From: JBHHYU01 sp046757725 | GTDB lineage: Bacteria > Desulfobacterota > Binatia > UBA9968 | Length of the DNA: 13,583 nucleotides | Reading direction: 5' to 3' | NCBI GenBank assembly: GCA_046757725.1 | Contig: JBHHYU010000086.1 | Coordinates: 1 to 13,583, forward strand | Shown here: in pieces, positions 7,701-13,471 of the stretch | Layout: each line of letters opens with the position of its first letter | Numbering within the stretch: the first letter of the stretch is position 1 | Made by a program: the position numbers and the translations under genes | The notes under the pieces: generated by a model | The model's database searches: none | Told to the model about the DNA's origin: nothing | The model's input: the letters and a program-made list of their open reading frames with translations, nothing else

Positions 7701-8055
7701 GCAGGCATTGGCCATGGCGAAACAAAATATAATGCCTTGCTACAAGCCGGAGCTTCTTCGAATCAAAGGCGAATTGCTGCTGGCGCGAGAAGGTAAAAAT
7801 CAAAAGGCAAAAGGCAAAAGGGAAGAGATATCGGAAGCGGAGGGGTGTTTTCAAAAGGCGCTTGAGGTTGCCCGCAGCCAGAGCGCCAAGTCGCTGGAGC
7901 TGCGGGCCGTAATGAGTTTGAGTCGGCTTTGGCAGAGGCAGGGGAAGCAGAAGGATGCCCGGCAACTGCTGGCCGAGATTTACGGCTGGTTTACCGAGGG
8001 GTTTGACACAGCGGATCTAAGGGAGGCAAAGACACTGCTCGAAGAACTATCATGA
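4738..8055 (+). CDS. Winged-helix/BTAD/AAA/TPR transcriptional activator
   Basis: A 1105-residue regulator. Residues 1-95 form an OmpR-like winged helix (LTLRLFGGFEARL, then KKAQGLLAYLAL and the RHSLRQAISAIRK recognition region). Residues about 98-243 are the BTAD helical domain (ALYRGDFLEGL, EEWLMAERERLRELAL, LQRELGVEPEPET). An AAA/STAND ATPase follows, with Walker A GEAGIGKS at 307-314 and Walker B LLLILEDLHWADE at 416-428, then FNHDRIREVAYDQLL linking into a long TPR-like helical array to the C-terminus. Such SARP/MalT-like proteins are large ATP-dependent switches, with the TPR part sensing a ligand or partner. There is no C-terminal LuxR HTH; DNA binding is N-terminal. ATG 4738 fits homologues and has GAGG upstream; GTG 4696 would add 14 residues. 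It is divergent from the receptor gene, a possible target. Its last 73 codons and 3' flank are duplicated at 9115-9379. Residues near 1020-1030 are a Lys-rich insertion. Confidence 0.88.
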   Translation: MGLLTLRLFGGFEARLSTGPPLILPTKKAQGLLAYLALKPGQPHPRDKVTALLWGDKEEEQARHSLRQAISAIRKTLSHASPRWLVLEGDTMALAPAAVEVDVVLFERFVSDGSPSALEQATALYRGDFLEGLDVKEEMFEEWLMAERERLRELALDASAKLLAHQLKNNLDEAAIQAALRLLGLDPLQEGVHQILMGLYVKNGRRGAALMQYQRCVEILQRELGVEPEPETKQLYQDILQRSSRTPPAAIPRIHQTGRRRRKSTTARLELHAPETPLIGRRPEHLRLREAMGEARKGRGQTIAILGEAGIGKSRLLQELSGEAMRGGGLALVGHSYEIEQVLPFGPWINALRDRKVIEDPEIVQSLSAVWRVELARLFPEVGAPGLEVSTAPENAVRLFEAVAHLLDCLVSRQPLLLILEDLHWADEMSLRLFSFLSHRIQDRSVLLVGTAREEEVSQTPLLSQLLQELDRNRRVVSFTLSPLSRADTGNLVRRLRQARVEESLLTRLEQGVWASSEGNPFIVVETMRALQEGDGLQVQGSVPLPKRVRAVVAQRLERLSKRAKQLVAVAAVIGRESDFAVLERASGLGEAETAEGVEELVRRRVLHGVEERFDFNHDRIREVAYDQLLLPQRRRLHAQVARALEGVYAQNLESHYAALGVHYCAGEVWKKAVTYLRQAGTQAVTRSANREATQYFQQALEALKHLPENRQTIEQAIAIRVDLGPALITTKGYHTPEVERIYTQARELCERFGEPRRLFPAPWGLWLLNQSRGQHETAQTLGERLLAVADRERDSSLRLQAHHALWATLFTMGELAGAEKHLQRGLALYNPEQHCSQAFMYGGHDTRVCCRGHRAWTLWMLGYPGQALESAQAAVKLARELSHPFSITHAYFYAAWTYCHRGERQDAAHHAKAALELASDQGFLFFFAYASAILGRLAVEEGHVEEGIAQLHTALAGMKPRRTGRAIFFVSFLADAYRKTRRTEEGLQALAMAKQNIMPCYKPELLRIKGELLLAREGKNQKAKGKREEISEAEGCFQKALEVARSQSAKSLELRAVMSLSRLWQRQGKQKDARQLLAEIYGWFTEGFDTADLREAKTLLEELS

Positions 8056-8098
8056 ATTGAGTGTTAACGGGGAAACCCGCAGGATTGGATTGATCGGG
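7834..8098 (+). repeat. Copy 1 of 265-base direct repeat (3' end of regulator gene plus flank)
   Basis: This segment matches 9115-9379 at a constant offset of 1281 bases with no insertions or deletions. It covers the last 73 codons, the stop and 43 bases beyond. The post-stop part (TTAACGGGGAAACCCGCAGG and following) is better conserved than the coding part and forms a CGGG-GAAA-CCCG hairpin with a GNRA loop at 8068-8079. Confidence 0.85.
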
Positions 8099-8141
8099 CA
8101 GATTGTATCTCCGATGCCTGACGCGGAGCGCCGGGTTCATT

Positions 8142-8173
8142 CCATCCTGGTTACGCCTTTGCCCCTACTGCGC
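8142..8173 (+). repeat. Copy 1 of 32-base repeat left of the toxin-antitoxin module
   Basis: CCATCCTGGT through CTACTGCGC matches 9061-9092 at 26 of 32 positions without gaps, and all six differences are transitions. The two copies flank the toxin-antitoxin operon in direct orientation. They could mark an insertion, or be parts of a larger duplicated unit. Confidence 0.6.
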
Positions 8174-8202
8174 GGCAGCTCCGGGGTCAGACTCTGCAAG
8201 CC

Positions 8203-8220
8203 GGGCAATCTTGATTGCCC
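8203..8220. terminator. Perfect inverted repeat between regulator and antitoxin genes
   Basis: GGGCAATC-TT-GATTGCCC is an 8-base perfect inverted repeat located between the convergent ends of the regulator gene (8055) and the antitoxin gene (8274). No T-run follows on either strand, so a factor-independent terminator is only possible; an RNA-stabilising 3' stem is another reading. The remainder of 8056-8273 contains the repeats described separately and no gene. Confidence 0.4.
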
Positions 8221-8273
8221 TCGCGAATCGAACGCTTTGAAATCACGCTGTTAGAGAAAACTTCTATAGCCCC

Positions 8274-8642
8274 TTATACTACGATCTCCAGCCGCAGCTG
8301 ATCGGCTACCCGAGGGGCCTTTTTCCGGCCGTTATCTTTGGCCAGCTCCACTAGGCCCGCTTCGCTTAGGCTCATGATGTCTTCGTAGACCCTCTTAAAG
8401 TCGCGCCGGGCGAAACCTGCAAGCTCATTGATGGAGCTCGGTCGACGTTTGCGCACAAGGCGGATAAGCTCCAGCCTCTTAGGCGTCAGGAACCGGCGCA
8501 GGGCCTCGGGGCTTGTGAAAAAGAGGCGACGGCCTTTGGGTCTGACCTTTTTGCCTCGCGCCACGCTCTTCATAGTTTCGGCTGCCTCCCTCAGCACCTC
8601 ATCGGTGCTGCGGATGCCAATCTTGACCCTCTTAACTTTCAT
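8274..8642 (-). CDS. tumA: TumA-like HTH antitoxin (HVO_A0114-type DNA-binding protein)
   Basis: A 122-residue basic protein. After a charged N-terminus (residues 1-40), the sequence FTSPEALRRFLTPKRLELI starts a MarR/winged-helix-like domain: a helix ending RLVRKRRPSSI, then NELAGFARRDFKRVYEDIMSLSEAGLVEL, the recognition helix and following strand. This arrangement is typical of the HVO_A0114-type DNA-binding proteins that pair with TumE (DUF6516) toxins. It should neutralise the toxin and repress the operon. Its ATG overlaps the toxin stop in ATGA, implying translational coupling, and an AGGAGG lies inside the toxin tail 8 bases upstream. The pair is encoded toxin first, as usual for this family. 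The operator at 8935-8962 is the expected binding site. Confidence 0.82.
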   Translation of the reverse strand: MKVKRVKIGIRSTDEVLREAAETMKSVARGKKVRPKGRRLFFTSPEALRRFLTPKRLELIRLVRKRRPSSINELAGFARRDFKRVYEDIMSLSEAGLVELAKDNGRKKAPRVADQLRLEIVV

Positions 8643-8941
8643 GACCTTTTCCTCCTACCCCTTAAAACATCAGCTCTAAAGTCGGCGACTAAGTCGTCAA
8701 TGCCGCTGTACGTGTACGGACCTTCCGCGATTAAGACATGACGGTGGTGACCCTTCGGCCAATGGTTATCGTAACCCACCACCCTTTTCCCTTCGGGTGA
8801 AATGAGAGAGAGGGAATAGGCGATACCATCAGGGCTCGTTCGGCTCGTCGGGACTTGCCAAATCTTGATGACCATCCGCCAGCCCTCTTCATCGTAAATA
8901 TCGTCATGTTGGATCAGGATCGCACGTGGCTTCTCTGCCAT
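8639..8941 (-). CDS. tumE: TumE-family (DUF6516) toxin
   Basis: A 100-residue protein with the features of the TumE/DUF6516 toxin family: an N-terminal strand region MVIKIWQVP (23-31), AYSLSLISPEGKRVVGYDNH, and the hallmark His-rich YDNHWPKGHHRH (57-68), followed by YTYSGIDDLVADFRADV. Members are probable toxins held in check by the HTH partner encoded immediately downstream; the biochemical target is not obvious from sequence. ATG 8941 is preferred because it places the palindromic operator just upstream of and over the start. ATG 8959 would add six residues (MAFTAI) that lie within that palindrome. Neither start has a recognisable Shine-Dalgarno, so initiation may be weak or leaderless, as suits a toxin. 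The module sits between duplicated regulator ends, consistent with mobile or plastic DNA. Confidence 0.82.
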   Translation of the reverse strand: MAEKPRAILIQHDDIYDEEGWRMVIKIWQVPTSRTSPDGIAYSLSLISPEGKRVVGYDNHWPKGHHRHVLIAEGPYTYSGIDDLVADFRADVLRGRRKRS

Positions 8942-8962
8942 TATGGCAGTAAATGCCATAAT
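8935..8962 (-). promoter_or_regulatory. Palindromic operator over the toxin start
   Basis: Three half-sites are packed together. CTGCCAT-T-ATGGCAG (8935-8949) is a perfect 7-base inverted repeat. Its right half is reused in ATTATGGCA-N5-TGCCATAAT (8940-8962), a perfect 9-base inverted repeat. The array covers both candidate toxin start codons. This is the expected place for autorepression by the HTH antitoxin, alone or as a complex with the toxin. Confidence 0.7.
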
Positions 8963-9060
8963 TGGGGAGACGAGTCAAGCAACAGCCAGCACCATAGAAT
9001 CAATCAAAAGGGGGAAACAGGTCCCTTCGCCGCAGGATTCAATCGTACGACGCATCTAAC

Positions 9061-9092
9061 CCATCCTGGTCATGCCCTTGTTTCTACTGCGC
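9061..9092 (+). repeat. Copy 2 of 32-base repeat right of the toxin-antitoxin module
   Basis: This partner of 8142-8173 lies just before the headless regulator fragment. Preceding it at 9011-9045 is a degraded relative of the post-stop repeat: GGGGAAAC, then CCGCAGGATT after an interruption of about 12 bases. The order in the right copy is therefore post-stop-like piece, 32-base repeat, regulator tail, post-stop piece. Confidence 0.55.
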
Positions 9093-9093
9093 A

Positions 9094-9336
9094 GTGGAAT
9101 GGGTGTGCAATGAGGAAGCCGAAGGCTGTTTTCAAAAGGCTATCGACTTGTCCCGGCGGCAGAGCGCGAAGTCACTGGAGCTGCGGGCCGCAATGAGTTT
9201 GAGTCGGCTTTGGCAGAGGCAGGGCATGCAGAAGGATGCCCGGCAACTGTTAGCCGACATTTACGGCTGGTTTACTGAGGGGTTTGACACCGCCGACTTG
9301 AAAGAGGCGAAGGTACTACTCGACAAACTATCATGA
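9094..9336 (+). pseudogene. Headless C-terminal fragment of a second BTAD-AAA-TPR regulator
   Basis: From about 9115 the frame encodes EAEGCFQKAIDLSRRQSAKS, then LELRAAMSLSRLWQRQG and so on to LLDKLS-stop. This is nearly identical to the last 73 residues of the regulator ending at 8055, with mostly conservative or synonymous differences. Nothing of the winged helix, ATPase or earlier TPRs precedes it. The only start codons are GTGs without a ribosome-binding site. It is therefore a remnant of a duplicated paralogue that stayed in frame, possibly because little time has passed or gene conversion occurred. A stand-alone TPR-like peptide is conceivable but unsupported. Confidence 0.75.
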
Positions 9337-9379
9337 ATTGAGTCTTAACGGGGAAACCCGCAGGATTAGATTGATCCGA
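9115..9379 (+). repeat. Copy 2 of 265-base direct repeat
   Basis: This is the partner of 7834-8098, gap-free at offset 1281. The GNRA-capped hairpin CGGG-GAAA-CCCG is retained exactly at 9349-9360. Similarity stops around 9379. The following bases to 9443 show no gene or clear terminator before the convergent end of the endonuclease III gene. Confidence 0.85.
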
Positions 9380-9443
9380 CGCTACAGTAAGATGTCAGTG
9401 AACTTCAACCCAGTACTTGCAGCCGTGACCTTCTAACTTCTGT

Positions 9444-10121
9444 TCAGATAGTTTTCTCCGGGTACGGACAAAGGGATCGGATCGTGCATTCGGGGCAGTG
9501 GGGCTTTTTAGCAAAGCAGACGCGGCGGCCGTGATATTGGAGCAGGTGGCAAAAGCGGACTCTCCGGTTCTCAGGTACTACAGCAATTAGGTCGAACTCG
9601 ACCTTGTCGGGGTTGGTATTCGTCGTCAGGCCCAATCTTTCGGACAGACGCATGACGTGGGTATCCACGCCAATGGCTTGTTGGCCAAAGGCGTTTCCAA
9701 GAAGGATGTTTGCTGTTTTCCTACCTACACCCGGAAGAGTTAGGAGATCCTCCAAATTTTCAGTTACCTTACCTTGGAATCGTTCGACTATTTCCCTGCA
9801 ACAGTTCTGGATCGATCGGGCTTTGTTGCGATAAAAGTTGATCCTGCGAATGCATTCTTCAAGTTTCGATAGTGGGGTTTTAGCGTAGTCTTCAGGGGTG
9901 CGATAGGTCTTAAAGAGCTGTAAGGTTATCTGGTTGACCATTTCGTCCCGGGCTTGAGCGGCCAAAATCAGAGCAACAAGAAGTTCAATCGGCTTGGAGA
10001 AATCGAGATCGAGTTTGGCATCGGGGTGAGCGCGATCCAGTTTCTCGATGAGTTTTATTATCCTGCCTTTATCCGGCCGAGTCGCTGCTCTTTTTTTTGG
10101 ACCTCGCGGCATTTTGTTCAT
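9444..10121 (-). CDS. nth: Endonuclease III (DNA glycosylase/AP lyase)
   Basis: A 225-residue base-excision repair enzyme that removes oxidised pyrimidines and cleaves the abasic site. The helix-hairpin-helix LPGVGRKTANILLG (129-142) contains the Schiff-base lysine, Lys135. The catalytic aspartate is Asp153 in GVDTHVMRLSERLGL. A C-terminal 4Fe-4S loop has Cys202, Cys209, Cys212 and Cys218 with the canonical C-x6-C-x2-C-x5-C spacing. The N-terminus (MNKMPRGPKKRAATRPDK) is a short basic extension beyond the usual core. The start is uncertain: ATG 10121 and ATG 10112 both lack a Shine-Dalgarno. A promoter-like pair upstream would begin the transcript almost exactly at 10121, suggesting a leaderless message. 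It is transcribed divergently from the Rho-N-domain gene. Confidence 0.95.
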   Translation of the reverse strand: MNKMPRGPKKRAATRPDKGRIIKLIEKLDRAHPDAKLDLDFSKPIELLVALILAAQARDEMVNQITLQLFKTYRTPEDYAKTPLSKLEECIRRINFYRNKARSIQNCCREIVERFQGKVTENLEDLLTLPGVGRKTANILLGNAFGQQAIGVDTHVMRLSERLGLTTNTNPDKVEFDLIAVVPENRRVRFCHLLQYHGRRVCFAKKPHCPECTIRSLCPYPEKTI

Positions 10122-10127
10122 GCGGAG

Positions 10128-10157
10128 ATTATGATAACAGTAAAGGCTAGAAGTCAA
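10128..10157 (-). promoter_or_regulatory. Candidate promoter of nth
   Basis: TTGACT (10152-10157) and CATAAT (10128-10133) on the minus strand each match their consensus at five of six bases, with an 18-base spacer. The expected start of transcription falls at about 10121, the first base of an ATG of nth. Confidence 0.5.
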
Positions 10158-10172
10158 AGGGAGGACGTTGGT

Positions 10173-10604
10173 ATGGATATAGAAGATCTAAAAAAAATGA
10201 CTCTACCTAAGCTAAAAGAAGAAGCTAAGAAAATTACGGAGCTTAAAGGCGTGTCGGGGATGAAGAAAGAAGATCTTGTCAATGCCATTGCCAAGGCTGG
10301 AGGGATCTCTGACAAAGCTTCGGCAAAAGAACATACCAGCATCAGTTCTGTCAAACATGAAATCCAGGCCCTAAAAAAGCAGAAGGGAGAGATTCAAGCC
10401 TCTCCTCAAGATCACCATAAGCTCAAGAAGATAAAGAGAAAAATAAAGAGACTCAGACGTCTGACCCGCGAGCTTGCACTTAAGGCGAGCAAAGAGACTA
10501 AGGCGGCAAGTCCCGCAGAGCCTGAAAGTTCGCCTGCGCCTGAAGGTGCTGCGCCGCCGGAGACTCCAGCAGTACCGGAGAGCCCACCGGCGGCTTCGAG
10601 CTAA
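10173..10604 (+). CDS. Small Rho-N-domain, coiled-coil protein
   Basis: A 143-residue protein in three parts. Residues 1-45 (MDIEDLKKMTLPKLKEEAKK to KEDLVNAIAKAGG) form a Rho N-terminal/SAP-like helical domain, a fold used to contact nucleic acid in Rho and in small accessory proteins. Residues about 55-108 are highly basic and probably coiled-coil (KHEIQALKKQ, KKIKRKIKRLRRLTREL). Residues 109-143 are a disordered Pro/Ala/Glu/Ser tail. No ATPase domain follows, so this is not Rho itself. Binding to RNA or DNA is inferred; ribosome association or a role in termination are possibilities. ATG 10173 has GGGAGG 8 bases upstream. The radical SAM gene begins 10 bases after its stop, indicating one transcript. 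Confidence 0.82.
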   Translation: MDIEDLKKMTLPKLKEEAKKITELKGVSGMKKEDLVNAIAKAGGISDKASAKEHTSISSVKHEIQALKKQKGEIQASPQDHHKLKKIKRKIKRLRRLTRELALKASKETKAASPAEPESSPAPEGAAPPETPAVPESPPAASS

Positions 10605-10614
10605 GACTACTTCT

Positions 10615-11688
10615 ATGCAAAAACCACCTGCCGTACACGGCCGTGGATCCGGTTCCAACCCTATCAATCGGTTCGAGACCGTTGAGTTGGTTCCAGAGCC
10701 ACCGGATAGCGATGAGGTCTCCTCTCCGATAACACAGTTTCTAACCGATTCTTCAAAGACTATCATCGCATATAACGACAGCCCTGATGTTGGCTTTGAC
10801 GCCAGTATTAATCCCTACCGGGGGTGTGAACACGGATGTATCTATTGTTATGCGCGACCTACTCATGAATATCTCGGTTTCTCGGCCGGGTTGGATTTTG
10901 AAACGAAGATCATGGTGAAAGGGGATGCGCCGGAACTACTTCGCCGGGAACTATCCAGTTTGAAGTGGAAGCCACAGATCCTTGCGATGAGTGGGGTAAC
11001 AGATTGCTACCAACCGGCGGAGAAAAAGCTTGAGCTCACCCGCCGTTGTCTGGAAGTCTTACTGGAATTCCGCAATCCGGTGACCATTGTTACAAAAAAC
11101 CATTTGATCACGCGCGACATTGATGTTTTAAAAAAGCTCGTCCGTTTTCAGTGCGCCGCTGTGATGATCTCTCTCACCACACTGGATCCGAAACTTTCGG
11201 CAACCATGGAACCGCGCGCCTCCAGGCCTGCTCGCCGCATCGCCGCGATTCGTACTCTCTCGGAGGCAGGTATTCCAGTAGGGTATCTGCAAGCGCCTAT
11301 GATCCCCGCTTTGACCGATTCGGAGGCTCCAGCCATCGCCCAAGCAGCAAAAAAATCCGGCGCTTCCTTCGCTGGGTATGTTCCCTTGCGCCTACCCTTT
11401 GTCGTGAAGTCGCTGTTTGAGTCCTGGTTGGAACAGCACTATCCGGATAAGAAAACAAAAGTCTTAAACCGGATACGCGCGATCAGGGGAGGAAAACTCA
11501 ACGATGCTAATTTTGACAGTCGAATGAAAGGGGAAGGGATTTTCGCCGAGCAGATGCGTGATCTATTTCAGTTGGCGTGCACGAAAGCAGGGATTCATGA
11601 CCGCCACCCTTATCTTACGACAGAACATTTCCGCCGTCTTTCCAGCCCTCAATTAGGCCTTTTTGAAGCTTCGGCCTCGCACTCTTAA
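10615..11688 (+). CDS. PA0069-family radical SAM protein
   Basis: A 357-residue radical SAM enzyme. The cluster motif C-x3-C-x2-C is Cys71, Cys75 and Cys78 in INPYRGCEHGCIYCYARPTH. The flanks, GRGSGSNPINRFE near the N-terminus, SPDVGFDASINPYRG before the cysteines and LGFSAGLDFETKI after them, are diagnostic of the PA0069/Rv2578c-like family, related to SplB. The family's reaction is not established; SplB repairs spore photoproduct, but that activity should not be assumed here. The length is normal for the family. ATG 10615 matches the conserved N-terminus; it lacks a good Shine-Dalgarno, so coupling to the preceding gene, which ends 10 bases upstream, is likely. Confidence 0.92.
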   Translation: MQKPPAVHGRGSGSNPINRFETVELVPEPPDSDEVSSPITQFLTDSSKTIIAYNDSPDVGFDASINPYRGCEHGCIYCYARPTHEYLGFSAGLDFETKIMVKGDAPELLRRELSSLKWKPQILAMSGVTDCYQPAEKKLELTRRCLEVLLEFRNPVTIVTKNHLITRDIDVLKKLVRFQCAAVMISLTTLDPKLSATMEPRASRPARRIAAIRTLSEAGIPVGYLQAPMIPALTDSEAPAIAQAAKKSGASFAGYVPLRLPFVVKSLFESWLEQHYPDKKTKVLNRIRAIRGGKLNDANFDSRMKGEGIFAEQMRDLFQLACTKAGIHDRHPYLTTEHFRRLSSPQLGLFEASASHS

Positions 11689-11726
11689 TCGCAGCCTTTT
11701 CATTCCACTTATTTTCCTCTGAGCCG

Positions 11727-11794
11727 AGGGCAATGGCGACTGCGCCGCCCTGCCCTTTAGTTATAGAAGAGAGTTAGAAACCTTCTATTCTAAC
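11727..11794. terminator. Two hairpins between convergent radical SAM and rng genes
   Basis: The first hairpin pairs AGGGCA (11727-11732) with TGCCCT (11751-11756), with an inner GGCG/CGCC stem, and is followed by TTTAGTTAT; it suits the plus-strand gene. The second, GTTAGAA (11773-11779) with TTCTAAC (11788-11794), is closer to the end of rng (11839). Both are plausible transcription ends, although neither has a long T-run. No gene lies in 11689-11838. Confidence 0.45.
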
Positions 11795-11838
11795 GAAACC
11801 TCTCAACAATAGGGAATAACTTTAAGTACGGATGATGG

Positions 11839-13350
11839 TCAGACTACGGAGATCTCGTACTGTTCGTGGTGCAGTTCCTTGCTCACTTTAATGGCGATCT
11901 TCTGATTGATCTCCCGCTCAAGCAAATCTAAGCTATGGGTTTCCTCATCGTAGAGAAAGTTGGCGATATCCGGGTGTAGCCGTACCATGATCCGCTTTCC
12001 TTCCTCAAGGTGCATCGTCTCCCTTTTAATCGCTCTTAGGAGCTCATACGCAACCGTTATATGTGATTTTATTCGACCTCGACCCTCACAGTAGGGGCAC
12101 GGGCTCAGGAGCATATGTTCCAAGCTTTCACGAGAGCGCTGACGAGTCATTTCCACCAGGCCTAGCTCGGATATCTTCAAGATGTTGGTGCGGGCCTTGT
12201 CTTTTTTGATCGCCTCTTTCAACGCTTCATAAACCTTTTTGCGATTGGCCTCTTTCTCCATATCGATAAAGTCAATAATGATGAGGCCACCAGCATTTCG
12301 GAGGCGCAGCTGGTGCACGATCTCTTTGGTTGCCTCCAAGTTGGTTTTTAGAATAGTTTCTTCCTGGTTTTTCTTCCCTACAAAACGCCCCGTGTTGACA
12401 TCTATGGCAGTCAGCGCTTCGGTTCGCTCTATGATAATGTAGCCTCCCGAGGGAAGCCAAACGTTACGGTCTAGCGCTTTGGTCACCATTTCCTCGACAC
12501 GGTAGTGGTCCATGATTGGCGCTTTCTGGTTATAGAGCGTTATCTTGGTCTTCAAGCGAGGCATAAAATGGCGTACGAAATCTACGATTCGGCGGTGTTC
12601 CTTGACGTTATCCATAACGACTTGATTCGTGTCTGTGTTAAAGAAATCACGTATGGTACGGGAAATCAGATCTAGGTCCTGGTGAACGATAGATGGAGCA
12701 GTTGCCGACTTGGCCTTCTTTTGGATCCCCTGCCAAAGTTTGATCAGAAACCTAAGGTCTCGCTGGACTTCCCTTTTGCTCCGTCCTTCGCAGGCGGTCC
12801 GCAAGATAAAACCCCCTTTATCCGTCAGGAGAGACTGGGAAATGTCTCTCAGCCGCTTTCGTTCCTTATCGCCTTCGATACGGCGAGAGATCCCGATGTG
12901 GTTAGTATTCGGCATGAAGACCAGGTAACGACCCGGCAGAGAAACATGAGAAGTAATGCGGGCCCCCTTCGTTCCCATGGGATCCTTGGCGGCTTGGACC
13001 AATATCTCTTGTCCACGAGTTAGTTGTCGTTCTATCGGCAAACGACGGTGAGAGGATGGTTTCGTGCCCTCAAAGATAAATTCTTCTTCAGATCCGGTAA
13101 GGAGGTCCGATACATCTTCAGGTCTGGTGGAAAAATCCGATACATGAAGAAACGCCGCTTTATCCAGACCAATGTCAACAAACGCGGCCTGCATTCCAGG
13201 CAGTACTCGGGCTACTTTGGCCTTGTAGATATTCCCGACAATACCTCTCTCTGCTTTCCTTTCGATTAGGAAATCATGCAGGGATCCGTCTCCGACGATG
13301 GCAATCCGGCTTTCCTGAGGCGTACAATTAATGATGATATCTTGCTTCAT
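11839..13350 (-). CDS. rng: Ribonuclease G (Rne/Rng family endoribonuclease)
   Basis: A 503-residue endoribonuclease that cuts single-stranded AU-rich RNA and matures 16S rRNA 5' ends or mRNAs; E. coli RNase G is 489 residues. The N-terminal S1 domain (residues 37-125) starts GNIYKAKVARVLPGMQAAFV and DIGLDKAAFLHVSDF. The metal-binding catalytic aspartates are Asp317 in EALTAIDVNTGRF and Asp360 in IIIDFIDM. The zinc-link is Cys418 and Cys421 in SPCPYCEGRG. There is no long C-terminal degradosome scaffold, so this is RNase G-like rather than RNase E-like. A segment of about 20 residues at 80-105 (DLLTGSEEEFIFEGTKPSS) is an insertion within the S1 domain, as seen in many non-gammaproteobacterial homologues. 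ATG 13350 fits the family; TTG 13404 would add 18 unrelated residues. The ribosome-binding site is weak. Confidence 0.95.
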   Translation of the reverse strand: MKQDIIINCTPQESRIAIVGDGSLHDFLIERKAERGIVGNIYKAKVARVLPGMQAAFVDIGLDKAAFLHVSDFSTRPEDVSDLLTGSEEEFIFEGTKPSSHRRLPIERQLTRGQEILVQAAKDPMGTKGARITSHVSLPGRYLVFMPNTNHIGISRRIEGDKERKRLRDISQSLLTDKGGFILRTACEGRSKREVQRDLRFLIKLWQGIQKKAKSATAPSIVHQDLDLISRTIRDFFNTDTNQVVMDNVKEHRRIVDFVRHFMPRLKTKITLYNQKAPIMDHYRVEEMVTKALDRNVWLPSGGYIIIERTEALTAIDVNTGRFVGKKNQEETILKTNLEATKEIVHQLRLRNAGGLIIIDFIDMEKEANRKKVYEALKEAIKKDKARTNILKISELGLVEMTRQRSRESLEHMLLSPCPYCEGRGRIKSHITVAYELLRAIKRETMHLEEGKRIMVRLHPDIANFLYDEETHSLDLLEREINQKIAIKVSKELHHEQYEISVV

Positions 13351-13410
13351 GGGTCGTGTCTTTGGCCTAGGTACTTTATTATTCGGAGAGGAATTGAATG
13401 GCAAAGGGAC

Positions 13411-13436
13411 GGATCTCTCTGCAATAGCGGAGATCC
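13411..13436 (-). promoter_or_regulatory. Hairpin in the 5' leader of rng
   Basis: GGATCTC (13411-13417) pairs perfectly with GAGATCC (13430-13436) around a 12-base loop. It lies between the predicted transcript start and the rng start codon. RNase E genes of enterobacteria use leader stems for autoregulatory cleavage; a similar role here is inference only. Confidence 0.45.
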
Positions 13437-13471
13437 ATGTGGTTCACTAAAGGAGACTCGGCACAGGGTCA

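Noticed and set aside
8057..8254. 65-codon plus-strand ORF after the regulator.
   Set aside because: It lies across the repeats and hairpins, lacks a ribosome-binding site and has no protein-like features.
8142..9092. Insertion sequence or composite transposon around the toxin-antitoxin genes.
   Set aside because: There is no transposase or integrase and no terminal inverted repeats; the flanking repeats are direct and diverged.
7834..9379. CRISPR-like array from the recurring post-stop repeat.
   Set aside because: Only three irregular copies exist, with no regular spacers and no cas genes.
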